A stretch of 15,146 bases of DNA from an uncultured Dermabacteraceae bacterium (lineage in GTDB: Bacteria > Actinomycetota > Actinomycetes > Actinomycetales > Dermabacteraceae): the NCBI GenBank assembly GCA_943913905.1, contig CALTZZ010000050.1, positions 1-15,146 of the forward strand, given 5' to 3'. The notes under the pieces were generated by a model. It saw nothing but the letters and a program-made list of their open reading frames with translations, searched no databases and had not been told where the DNA came from. The position numbers and the translations under genes were made by a program. Positions 1-6,562 of this stretch are shown piece after piece; position 1 is the stretch's first letter; each line of letters begins with the position of its first letter.

Positions 1-323
1 TTCTTGTCCTGACGAGCGTACGGATAGCTCGGGGCGATCGCAGTAATCCGCTTAGCCGACGCGCGCTTCAGCGCGTCGATCATGATGAGGTGCTCCATCA
101 GCCAGTTGTTGATGGGAGCGGGGTGCGCCTGGAGGACGAAGACGTCGGCCCCGCGCACGCTTTCCCCGTAACGCACATAGATCTCGCCGTTGGCGAAATC
201 CCACGCATCCATCGGGAGAAGTTCCACGCCAAGTTCGTTCGCGACCTCTTGCGCGAGCACAGGGTGCGCTCGGCCCGATGCGAGAACTAGGTGCTTTTCT
301 CCGCTAGTGATGATGCCACTCAT
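1..323 (-). CDS. prs: Ribose-phosphate pyrophosphokinase (PRPP synthetase), N-terminal part, cut by the window edge
   Basis: This gene makes phosphoribosyl pyrophosphate from ribose 5-phosphate and ATP in the cytoplasm, for nucleotide, histidine and tryptophan synthesis. Reading the minus strand from the ATG at 323 gives MSGIITSGEKHLVLASGRAH, then the family-typical FANGEIYVRY segment, the RGADVFVLQ strand, the NWLMEHLIMIDALKRASA helix and the IAPSYPYARQDKK loop at about residues 96-108. These match the N-terminal third of PRPP synthetases; the rest lies beyond position 1. The start is supported by a GGAGAAG ribosome-binding site inside the end of glmU, and only 2 nt separate the glmU stop from this ATG, so the two genes are almost certainly co-transcribed. 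The glmU-prs order is the usual actinobacterial one. No anomaly is seen in the visible part. Confidence 0.96.
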   Translation of the reverse strand, partial: MSGIITSGEKHLVLASGRAHPVLAQEVANELGVELLPMDAWDFANGEIYVRYGESVRGADVFVLQAHPAPINNWLMEHLIMIDALKRASAKRITAIAPSYPYARQDK

Positions 324-325
324 CG

Positions 326-1783
326 TTACTTCTCCTCAATGGTGATGTCGCCGCTGTTACCCAGGGCGTCGCGGGCAGCCTGCTCCGAGGCGGTGCCCTG
401 ACGGTTCTTGAGGGTCCATCCCTGGACCGCGCGGAGAGAGACGTCATTCACGGCGAGATCCCCCGGCGCTACGTCTTCACGAACAACCGCGCCCGCACCG
501 GTAACGGCGCCATCGCCGATAGTGACGGGTGCTACCAAGACGTTGTCGCTTCCGACGCGCACATGTTTACCCACCACGGTGCGATGCTTGTTAACACCGT
601 CGTAGTTAGCCGTAATCGTTCCGGCACCGAGATTCGTGCCTTCGCCAATCTCTGCGTCGCCCACATAGCTCAGATGCGGGACTTTGGCACCGTCTTCGAT
701 GTGAGCGTTCTTCGTTTCGCAGAAGCCGCCAATCTTGCCGCGTGCACCCAGCACGGTGCCCGGGCGAAGATAGGTGAAGGGACCAACCGACGCACCGGCA
801 CCGATGGTGGCGCCGATCCCGTGGGTACGAACAACGCTCGCTTCCTCGCCCACTTCAACGTCCGTGAGCGTGGAGTCTGGGCCCACGGTCGCGTTTGCCG
901 CGATCGATGTGGAGCCATGAAGTTGAACTCCGGGAAGGATCGTGGCGTCCTGACCGATAGTGACCGTGCGATCCACGAAAGTGCTCGTGGGATCAACGAT
1001 CGTCACACCGTTCTTCATGTGCGAGATCAAGATACGGCGATTCATTTCTGCCGCGAGATCACTGAGCTGGGCACGATCGTTGGCGCCTTCCACCTGGATC
1101 GCATCGTCGATCGTATGAGCAATGACCTTCTTGCCGGCCGCGCGCGCGATTCCGGGTACGTCAGTGAGGTACATCTCGCCCTGAGCGTTATCGGTTCCAA
1201 CCTGTGTGAGGGCCTCGCGCAGGAAAGCCAGATCGAACGCGCAGATGCCCGAGTTGATTTCGTCGATACGGCGCTGCTCTTCGGAAGCGTCCTTGTGCTC
1301 CACGATCGCTTCGACCTGCGTGCCATCGGCACTGCGCACGATGCGACCATAGCCCGTCGGGTCGGGAATGCGGGCGGTAAGAATGGAGACTGAGGCGCCC
1401 TGCTCTTCGTGGGCTTCCACGAGAGCATCCAGCGTTGAGGACTCAAGAAGGGGAACGTCTCCGTAGGTAACGAGGACAGTCCCGGTTTCCGCTGTGAGTT
1501 GCTCCAAACCGCATTGCACAGCGCGTCCGGTGCCCGGCACCTCGTCCTGGTCAGCAATGCGAACGTGGGGCGCCTGTTCGCTCAAGTGGCTCACAACTTG
1601 GTCGCGTTCGAAACGAACCACGGCCACGATTTCGTCGCTTCCCGTATCGGTGGCCGCGTTCACAGCGTGCATCACCATCGACGTTCCGCACGCGGGGTGC
1701 AGCACTTTGGGGAGACTTGACTTCATGCGGGTACCGGCGCCTGCGGCGAGCACTACTACGGCTACGGGCTTATGGGAGGTCAC
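326..1783 (-). CDS. glmU: Bifunctional UDP-N-acetylglucosamine pyrophosphorylase / glucosamine-1-phosphate N-acetyltransferase
   Basis: GlmU acetylates glucosamine 1-phosphate with acetyl-CoA and then uridylates it to UDP-GlcNAc, the precursor of peptidoglycan. The product is 485 aa, normal for the family. The N-terminal nucleotidyltransferase domain opens with the signature LAAGAGTRMK (residues 12-21) and SSLPKVLH. The C-terminal part is a left-handed beta-helix of hexapeptide repeats carrying the acetyltransferase region (GKIGGFCETKNA, HLSYVGDAEIG, NLGAGTITANYDG). I chose the GTG at 1783 because AAGGAG lies 5-6 nt before it and the protein then begins just before the catalytic loop. An upstream in-frame ATG at 1837 would add 18 residues without a family match. 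It lies 76 bp downstream of tRNA-Gln on the same strand and 2 nt upstream of prs. No clear separate promoter was found in that spacer, so read-through from the tRNA promoter is possible. Confidence 0.96.
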   Translation of the reverse strand: MTSHKPVAVVVLAAGAGTRMKSSLPKVLHPACGTSMVMHAVNAATDTGSDEIVAVVRFERDQVVSHLSEQAPHVRIADQDEVPGTGRAVQCGLEQLTAETGTVLVTYGDVPLLESSTLDALVEAHEEQGASVSILTARIPDPTGYGRIVRSADGTQVEAIVEHKDASEEQRRIDEINSGICAFDLAFLREALTQVGTDNAQGEMYLTDVPGIARAAGKKVIAHTIDDAIQVEGANDRAQLSDLAAEMNRRILISHMKNGVTIVDPTSTFVDRTVTIGQDATILPGVQLHGSTSIAANATVGPDSTLTDVEVGEEASVVRTHGIGATIGAGASVGPFTYLRPGTVLGARGKIGGFCETKNAHIEDGAKVPHLSYVGDAEIGEGTNLGAGTITANYDGVNKHRTVVGKHVRVGSDNVLVAPVTIGDGAVTGAGAVVREDVAPGDLAVNDVSLRAVQGWTLKNRQGTASEQAARDALGNSGDITIEEK

Positions 1784-1847
1784 GCGAGCTCCTTCGAGTC
1801 TGCTTGATCGCGATTCACCGAAAGACCTGTCACGCACAACGAAGGTG

Positions 1848-1859
1848 CGCCGATCGGCG
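1848..1859. repeat. Perfect 12-bp palindrome directly after the tRNA-Gln 3' end
   Basis: CGCCGATCGGCG is fully self-complementary and begins exactly where the tRNA body ends on the minus strand. It could fold in the primary transcript between tRNA-Gln and glmU and mark a processing point, or be chance in GC-rich DNA. No T-run follows, so it is not an intrinsic terminator. Confidence 0.4.
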
Positions 1860-1931
1860 TTCCGCGACCAGGACTCGAACCTGAAATGTCAGAACCAAAA
1901 TCTGAAGTGTTGCCAATTACACCATCGCGGA
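1860..1931 (-). tRNA. tRNA-Gln (anticodon UUG)
   Basis: The minus strand folds as a standard 72-nt tRNA. The 7-bp acceptor stem pairs TCCGCGA (1931-1925) with TCGCGGA (1867-1861), with discriminator A at 1860. The anticodon stem TCAGA/TCTGA encloses the 7-nt loop TTTTGGT, so the anticodon is TTG and the tRNA reads CAA and probably CAG. The T-arm contains GGTTCGAGTCC. CCA is not encoded (the next bases are CGC). It stands directly upstream of glmU on the same strand and divergent from the TetR gene, the same arrangement known around glmU in Mycobacterium tuberculosis. Confidence 0.95.
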
Positions 1932-1954
1932 GAGGCCACAGGGGGCCGCGGGCC

Positions 1955-1960
1955 AGCCTA
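1955..1960 (-). promoter_or_regulatory. Putative -10 box for tRNA-Gln (and possibly glmU-prs)
   Basis: The minus strand carries GATAGGCTGG here; TAGGCT fits TAnnnT and is a common actinobacterial -10 form. It would start transcription about 17 nt before the tRNA. The -35 region is weak (TTCATT-like, about 18 nt upstream). The same GATAGGCTGG string precedes the ABC-F gene and luxS. Confidence 0.45.
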
Positions 1961-1987
1961 TCGCGTTCCGCTCCAGAAAATGAAAAT

Positions 1988-2001
1988 CAGAGGGTCCTCT
2001 G
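1988..2001. promoter_or_regulatory. Palindrome upstream of the TetR gene, candidate operator
   Basis: CAGAGG-GT-CCTCTG has two perfect 6-bp arms with a 2-bp centre. It lies 16 bp before the TetR start codon and between the divergent tRNA-Gln and tetR promoters. TetR proteins commonly autoregulate through palindromes in this position, but most known operators are longer, so this is a candidate only. Confidence 0.4.
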
Positions 2002-2017
2002 TGCGAAACTGAGAGAC

Positions 2018-2689
2018 ATGTCCTCATCACGTGAACCTCGCCAACGCTCAACGCGGATGACGGGGCGTCAGCGCCGCGAGCAGCTGGTCGCCGTCGGCCG
2101 GTCCCTGTTTGCCCACAAGGGGTACGACGGTACGAGCGTGGAAGAGATCGCCTCCAGGGCAGGCGTATCCAAACCCATCGTGTATGAACATTTTGGGGGC
2201 AAAGAAGGCCTGCACGCTGTCATCGTGGACCGCGAGACCGAATCACTGCTTTCCGCCCTGGAAGAGGCGTTAGAAGACCACCATCAGCACCCGCGTGTGC
2301 TCGTAGAGAAGGCTGCCCTGGCATTCCTGACGTACATCGAGGAGCACGAAGACGGATTCCAGATCCTCGTTCGAGACTCTCCTGCAGCACAGGGGTCTGG
2401 AACATACTCCTCACTGCTTGTTGACGTGGCAAGCCAGGTGGAACACCTGCTGCAGCGACAAATGGGCATTCGACAGTTCAACACAACCCACGCGGTGATG
2501 TATTCGCAGATGCTCGTGGGCGTGGTGTCCTTTACCGGCCAGTGGTGGCTTGAATCGAAGACCCCGAGCAAAGAGGTAGTCGCGAGCCACATCGTGAACC
2601 TGGCCTGGAATGGTTTGAAGGGGCTGGTGAGTTCACCGAATCTGGTCACCGTGCCACAGGATGCGGCCGCAGACGAGGAGAAGCAGTGA
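2018..2689 (+). CDS. TetR/AcrR-family transcriptional regulator
   Basis: This is a 223-aa DNA-binding regulator. Residues about 17-62 form the TetR helix-turn-helix: RREQLVAVGRSLFAHKGYDG, then TSVEEIASRAGVSKPIVYEHFGGKEGL, with the recognition helix around VSKPIVYEHF. The remaining ~150 residues are the variable alpha-helical ligand-binding and dimerisation domain, which gives no hint of the ligand. I start at the ATG at 2018 because the reading frame upstream runs across the tRNA gene; only a weak purine stretch (GAGAG) precedes it. The gene is divergent from tRNA-Gln, as for the TetR gene beside glmU in M. tuberculosis (Rv1019). It ends inside the start codon of the MarR gene (GTGA overlap), so the two regulators are translated as a pair. 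A 14-bp palindrome lies 16 bp upstream. Confidence 0.93.
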   Translation: MSSSREPRQRSTRMTGRQRREQLVAVGRSLFAHKGYDGTSVEEIASRAGVSKPIVYEHFGGKEGLHAVIVDRETESLLSALEEALEDHHQHPRVLVEKAALAFLTYIEEHEDGFQILVRDSPAAQGSGTYSSLLVDVASQVEHLLQRQMGIRQFNTTHAVMYSQMLVGVVSFTGQWWLESKTPSKEVVASHIVNLAWNGLKGLVSSPNLVTVPQDAAADEEKQ

Positions 2690-3201
2690 CCGGCACAGCA
2701 CCATCGTGGGATGAAGTCGACCGGATCACCCAGCAGTGGAACGCGGTCGCTCCGGAACTCGACGCGGAGGCCCTCCACGTCTTCAGCCGAATTTCCCGGA
2801 TTGCGCGCCGACTCGAAGTCATCCGGCGCGACGCCTTCGCAGCTCACGGACTGGATTCGTGGGAATTCGATGTGCTGTCGGCGCTGCGACGGGCCGGGCA
2901 CCCCTTCGAGATGACACCCGGGGCGCTCATGCAGGACACCTTGGTGACGAGCGGAACAATAACCTCCCGAGTGGAGAAGCTGCAGGCCCGCAGTCTGGTC
3001 ACAAAAAACCGTGCCCCCGGCGACCGCCGCAGCGTTGTGGTGCGCCTTACCCCGGAAGGTCTCGAGCTCGTCGACGGCGCCCTCAGTTCACTCGTCGCCG
3101 CCGAACGGCTACTCCTGGCCCAGCTCGCCGACGGAGACCTGGAATCGATGACAGGAGCGTTACGCACGTTGCTTCTTGCCATCGAAAAACCCGTGAACTA
3201 A
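2686..3201 (+). CDS. MarR-family transcriptional regulator
   Basis: This is a 171-aa winged-helix regulator. Residues 28-72 contain the first dimerisation helices and the W-E-F-D-V-L-S-A-L-R helix; 76-102 the helix-turn-helix, with recognition helix LVTSGTITSRVEKLQARSLV; 104-125 the wing, with the family signature RAPGDRRSVVVRLTPEG. The C-terminal helices complete the dimer interface. The start is GTG at 2686, overlapping the TetR stop by 4 nt, so translation is probably coupled. An 18-bp perfect palindrome starts 7 bp after its stop codon, in front of the SPFH gene, and could be its operator. The effector is unknown; MarR proteins often sense phenolics, oxidants or drugs. Two different regulator families overlapping in one small operon is uncommon. 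Confidence 0.93.
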   Translation: MTGTAPSWDEVDRITQQWNAVAPELDAEALHVFSRISRIARRLEVIRRDAFAAHGLDSWEFDVLSALRRAGHPFEMTPGALMQDTLVTSGTITSRVEKLQARSLVTKNRAPGDRRSVVVRLTPEGLELVDGALSSLVAAERLLLAQLADGDLESMTGALRTLLLAIEKPVN

Positions 3202-3207
3202 ATCTCA

Positions 3208-3225
3208 CAGATCGACTTCGATCTG
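3208..3225. promoter_or_regulatory. 18-bp perfect palindrome, candidate MarR/TetR operator of the SPFH operon
   Basis: CAGATCGACTTCGATCTG consists of two perfect 8-bp arms around a 2-bp centre. It covers the -35 region of the presumed SPFH promoter (the -10 box starts 7 bp further on), where a bound repressor would block RNA polymerase. The length fits MarR operators (16-20 bp). It shares only the outer CAGA...TCTG with the palindrome before tetR. Confidence 0.5.
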
Positions 3226-3231
3226 ATTCGC

Positions 3232-3237
3232 TAATGT
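3232..3237 (+). promoter_or_regulatory. Putative -10 box of the SPFH operon
   Basis: TAATGT matches TAnnnT and would place the transcript start near 3244, about 34 nt before the SPFH start codon and its AGGAG ribosome-binding site (3266-3270). No good -35 is present; the palindrome occupies that region, which fits a regulated or activator/extracytoplasmic-sigma-dependent promoter. Confidence 0.4.
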
Positions 3238-3277
3238 GCCCGGTGACTGTGATTCACGGCTCTCCAGGAGATTTCAG

Positions 3278-4495
3278 ATGGGCTTCATTCAAGCGTTCAA
3301 AGGTGCAATCGGCGGTACGTTCGCAGACCAGTGGACTGACTTCCTTACCGTTCCCGCAGGCCTAGCTCCCACCGCGGCCCTTTTCCGCGCCGTTCCGCGC
3401 GGCCAGAACGCCGGACGGGGTTCAAACACCCGAGGCAGCGACGCGATCATCTCGAACGGCTCGAAGATCGTTGTTCCCCCGGGTTACGGGCTCATCACGA
3501 TGGAGGATGGTCGCACGACCGGTCTCGTGACTGAAGCCGGCGGGTACGAATGGCGCTCAGACGATCCAAACTCGCGTTCCATCTTTGCCGGAGACAACAT
3601 CCTCGCCTCTACCCTCGGCACCTCGTGGGAGCGCTTCAAGTTCGGCGGCCAACCCGGCACTCAACAACTCGCCTTTTTCGTCAACTTGAAAGAGCTGCCA
3701 AACAATCGTTTCGGTACTCAATCCGAAATCTACTGGGACGACGTTTACATGAATGCGCAGGTGGGCGCCGTGGCGCGCGGAACATACACCATGCGGATCG
3801 TAGATCCACTCCTCTTCGTCCACAACTGGGTACCCGCCAGCTACCTGACTGATTCCGGCGCGCCATTCGACTTCACCGACATGGATAACGATGCGGCGGG
3901 CCAATTGTTCCAGGAGGTCGTCTCCTCCCTCGCTCCGGCATTCTCGAAGTACACAAACGACCCGGACAAGGGCAACCGCATCACGCGAATCCAATCGGAT
4001 TCCATGGGACTCGCCGCATCGCTCAGCGCCGTTGTGGAGGAGAACTACCGCTGGACCACGGACCGCGGCCTCGTCATCGAGAAGGTCGCGATTGCCTCCA
4101 TCGAGTACGACGAAAACACCCGCAAGCTACTCAAGGACGTGCAGGCTGCCGACGCCCTCAGCGGGAACCGCAATCAGAGTTTCGTCAACCAGGCCGTTGC
4201 TCGAGGAGTGCAGGCCGCTGGTGAAAACGGAGGCGGCGGTACCGGCCTCGCCATGATGGGGATGGGTGCTGGCGCCGTCGGGGGCATGATCCAGCCGTCC
4301 CAACAGAACACTCCGGCCGGACAACCTCAGCAGGGCCAGCAGCAAGCTCAGCCCTCAGGGGCCGACGGCGGTCAACCCCAGAATTCGGGTGATGACCTCA
4401 CTGCGAAGCTGCAGCAGTACAAGTCCATGCTGGACCAGGGACTCATTACTCCTGAAGACTACGAAGCGGCGAAGAAGAAGGCGCTAGGTCTTTGA
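3278..4495 (+). CDS. SPFH-domain (YdjI-like, 'virion core protein') membrane-associated protein with C-terminal SHOCT motif
   Basis: This 405-aa protein belongs to the SPFH (stomatin/prohibitin/flotillin/HflK-C) superfamily, in the branch often annotated as 'virion core protein' or YdjI. Visible parts are an N-terminal helix and hydrophobic patch (residues 1-38, no clear membrane span), the SPFH fold at about 60-290 (IVVPPGYGLITMEDG, LAFFVNLKELPNNRFGTQSE, GTYTMRIVDPLLFV, VIEKVAIASIEYDE), a Gly/Met-rich stretch 315-338, a Gln/Pro-rich linker 338-370, and a C-terminal SHOCT motif, LTAKLQQYKSMLDQGLITPE at 374-393. The start is the ATG at 3278, 7 nt after AGGAG. The next gene starts inside its stop codon (TTGA). 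In B. subtilis a related SPFH protein (YdjI) works with YdjG/YdjH and PspA in the membrane-stress response. A similar scaffold role here is inference, since no pspA is in the window. Confidence 0.9.
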   Translation: MGFIQAFKGAIGGTFADQWTDFLTVPAGLAPTAALFRAVPRGQNAGRGSNTRGSDAIISNGSKIVVPPGYGLITMEDGRTTGLVTEAGGYEWRSDDPNSRSIFAGDNILASTLGTSWERFKFGGQPGTQQLAFFVNLKELPNNRFGTQSEIYWDDVYMNAQVGAVARGTYTMRIVDPLLFVHNWVPASYLTDSGAPFDFTDMDNDAAGQLFQEVVSSLAPAFSKYTNDPDKGNRITRIQSDSMGLAASLSAVVEENYRWTTDRGLVIEKVAIASIEYDENTRKLLKDVQAADALSGNRNQSFVNQAVARGVQAAGENGGGGTGLAMMGMGAGAVGGMIQPSQQNTPAGQPQQGQQQAQPSGADGGQPQNSGDDLTAKLQQYKSMLDQGLITPEDYEAAKKKALGL

Positions 4496-5856
4496 GCTCA
4501 CTGCCTCCCACGCACGACCCTTCGGTGCCGCCGCGCCAGCCGGAATACGCTCCCGATTCCGCAGCCGCCCAGCCGGGCGGCACCGAAGGTACACAAGCGT
4601 TAGCCGCAGTCCCCGGACCGGATATGACTGACGCCAACGTCGTTCCTGGCCACACCGCGCCCGAAGAAGTCCTCAGGGACCTGGTGGAGCCGGGCGAGCA
4701 CGTTGTTGACACCTCGGGGAAAAAGGCCAACGGGTTCGACAAGTGCCCGCGGTGCGGCTCGACTGACATGGGCTACTCGCTCAGCGAACGCGCGCTCGTT
4801 TGCAAATATTGCCGCTTTCAGTGGAACGAGGAGCGTGCAGACACCAAATTCGGTTTCGACTCCCCCGTGGAGCAGCTCAGTGGGACGGTCCTTGGCTCCG
4901 GCGCTCGCGATATAGTGGTCGACGATTCAGTCGTCACTCTGAAGTGCCAAGGCTGCGGAGCAGAAGTCGTTATCAAGACCGACGAGGCGCTCCAGGCTCG
5001 CTGCCACTGGTGCCGCCAAGTACTGTCCGTCAACCAACAGATTCCTAACGGTGCGGTGCCTGACGCGGTCCTCCCCTTCCTGCTGACGCACGAACAAGGG
5101 GTCTCCGCAGTCAAGAAGTTCGCGGGTTCGCGGCGCTTCTTTGCGACCTCGGAGTTCCGCGCGGGCTTCACTCCGGGCAACGTTGTTGGCGTGTTCATGC
5201 CCTACATGCTCGTGGACGGCAATCTCCATGCGGTGGTCGAAGGGGAAGGTGAGCGCACGCTCCGCACCTATCGCCGCAGGATTTCAGACGATAACTACGA
5301 GACTCTCCACGATGTTCTCGAGTCCTCTGTTGGCCGTCGCTTCGACTTCACCGTCGATGACCTCATCACGGAGACCAGCAGTGAGCGCGCGGACATCAAT
5401 ACTCGCCGCAATACGAACAACGTTCTCAACGCAATCCTGCCGTTCGACACCAAGAACGCGGTGGCGTACAACTCGAACTACCTCAGCGGGTTCTCGTCTG
5501 AGAAGCGTGACCTTGATGTCGACGACGTCGACGACACCGTGGAAAAGAACTTCTTGTCGATCGCACGATCGCAAGCAGACAGCATGATCCAGCAGTACGA
5601 CCGAGGGGTGCGCTGGGACCGCGAGGGCGTGAAGATCAAGGGCACCCGATGGGTCACGATCTATCTTCCCGTCTGGCTGTACAGCTATCAGGATTCACAG
5701 TCGATGGTGCATTACATCGCTGTCAATGGACGCAACGGGCAAACAATGGGGTCCGTTCCCGTTTCTCACCCGAAACTCTTTGCGTGCTCATGCGTGAGCG
5801 CCATCGTGGCAACGGTCGTGAGTTTCGGCGGGGTCGTACTTTCGATGATGGGGTAA
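4492..5856 (+). CDS. Double zinc-ribbon (TFIIB-type) protein with C-terminal membrane anchor, YdjG-like
   Basis: The product is 454 aa. Residues 1-75 are Pro/Ala-rich and probably disordered. Two zinc ribbons follow: C85-P-R-C88 with C104-K-Y-C107, and C152-Q-G-C155 with C171-H-W-C174. Residues about 185-425 form an unrecognised alpha/beta domain containing LPVWLYSYQDSQSMVHYIAV. A single hydrophobic span at about 429-452 (after HPKLFACSC) ends at the C-terminus, so the ribbons should face the cytoplasm with the tail anchored in the membrane. I chose the TTG at 4492, which overlaps the SPFH stop by 4 nt; an internal ATG at 4624 would still keep both ribbons. It is co-translated with the SPFH gene. 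The pairing recalls B. subtilis YdjG with YdjI. A role as membrane adaptor for the SPFH protein is inferred; nucleic-acid binding by the ribbons is the alternative. Confidence 0.85.
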   Translation: MSSLPPTHDPSVPPRQPEYAPDSAAAQPGGTEGTQALAAVPGPDMTDANVVPGHTAPEEVLRDLVEPGEHVVDTSGKKANGFDKCPRCGSTDMGYSLSERALVCKYCRFQWNEERADTKFGFDSPVEQLSGTVLGSGARDIVVDDSVVTLKCQGCGAEVVIKTDEALQARCHWCRQVLSVNQQIPNGAVPDAVLPFLLTHEQGVSAVKKFAGSRRFFATSEFRAGFTPGNVVGVFMPYMLVDGNLHAVVEGEGERTLRTYRRRISDDNYETLHDVLESSVGRRFDFTVDDLITETSSERADINTRRNTNNVLNAILPFDTKNAVAYNSNYLSGFSSEKRDLDVDDVDDTVEKNFLSIARSQADSMIQQYDRGVRWDREGVKIKGTRWVTIYLPVWLYSYQDSQSMVHYIAVNGRNGQTMGSVPVSHPKLFACSCVSAIVATVVSFGGVVLSMMG

Positions 5857-5860
5857 GGGC

Positions 5861-6154
5861 ATGATTCTTGCGATGCAGCAGACGCTGAGCGGAGGCGACT
5901 CCGGGTACAACATACTGATTCCGTTCGTCATTGGCGCCGCGGTATTTGTGCTGTTCTACGTGCTCACGTACCTCTACTACCGCAATACCGACAAGAAATA
6001 CGAGTTCGAACGCAAAACGGACATTCGAGTTGCCAACGTTCAGGCGTTTGATAACGCTACGCGGGAGCGGCACGGAGTTCGCTCCAGCACCATGGATGAC
6101 CGTAACAACGGGAACCCACGCGCCAGGGTCGCGCGCATCGCGCTTGACGAATAA
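5861..6154 (+). CDS. Small single-span membrane protein of the SPFH operon
   Basis: This 97-aa hypothetical protein has one strong transmembrane segment at about residues 17-40 (YNILIPFVIGAAVFVLFYVL), followed by a Lys/Glu/Arg-rich tail (YYRNTDKKYEFERKTD...). The positive residues after the span suggest N-out, C-in topology. It starts 4 nt after the zinc-ribbon gene, with GGGG about 7 nt before the ATG at 5861; an in-frame ATG at 5873 is possible. I do not recognise the family. The operon position suggests it is a membrane partner of the SPFH/zinc-ribbon pair, comparable in placement, though not in sequence or length, to the extra membrane component in the B. subtilis ydj locus. Its stop codon abuts the stop of the convergent MmcQ-like gene with no base between. 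Confidence 0.75.
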   Translation: MILAMQQTLSGGDSGYNILIPFVIGAAVFVLFYVLTYLYYRNTDKKYEFERKTDIRVANVQAFDNATRERHGVRSSTMDDRNNGNPRARVARIALDE

Positions 6155-6535
6155 CTATCCGCGGAATGTTTCAGGGTCGACCGGCCACTCCCGCTTTGGA
6201 AGATTCCGCTCGACCACCAGCAGGTACGACTCGGTCACGAGTTCGTCAACGAGGGGCTCGTCTATGCCCGAGCCAGCGCTCACGGTGATCCAGTGCCGCT
6301 TGTTCATGTGATATCCGCGTGAAACCTCGGAGTACTGTTCGCGAAGCGCTTCGGAGTCGGTAGGCGTCGCTTTCAGAATGACGACTGGGCTTCCGGGTTC
6401 CTCTGTCAGCAGCATAAAGACCTTGCCTTTGACTTTGAAGACGTCCCAACCGGGCCCGAAAAACTGTCCGACTTCCGTGGCGGGGAGTTCGAGAGCTCGT
6501 GTCCGTGCCTGGTGTTGCAGGTCGGTGCCGTCCAT
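6155..6535 (-). CDS. MmcQ/YjbR-fold protein
   Basis: This 126-aa cytoplasmic protein belongs to the MmcQ/YjbR family (CyaY-like alpha/beta fold). Family features visible are the early ALELPATEV segment, the FKVKGKVFMLL strand pair at about residues 33-43, SPVVILKATP, the GYHMNKRHWITV segment at about 74-85, and ELVTESYLLVV near the end. The molecular function of the family is unsettled; some members are called DNA-binding. The start ATG at 6535 has an excellent AAGGAGG ribosome-binding site (6541-6547) at 5 nt. It lies 27 bp downstream of the ABC-F gene on the same strand, so it is probably the second gene of that operon. Confidence 0.87.
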   Translation of the reverse strand: MDGTDLQHQARTRALELPATEVGQFFGPGWDVFKVKGKVFMLLTEEPGSPVVILKATPTDSEALREQYSEVSRGYHMNKRHWITVSAGSGIDEPLVDELVTESYLLVVERNLPKREWPVDPETFRG

Positions 6536-6562
6536 CAGTGCCTCCTTGAGCGGAGGGGCGCT

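Noticed and set aside
563..1393. Long plus-strand open frame of 276 codons opposite glmU
   Set aside because: It lies wholly antisense to the well-supported glmU coding sequence, has no ribosome-binding site or recognisable domain, and long antisense frames are expected in GC-rich DNA.
1886..2017. Longer TetR start at 1886
   Set aside because: It would overlap the tRNA-Gln gene on the other strand and add residues unrelated to the TetR family.
2284..2901. Minus-strand open frame of 205 codons opposite the TetR/MarR genes
   Set aside because: Shadow frame of two clear regulator genes, Ser/Cys/Arg-rich with no domain.
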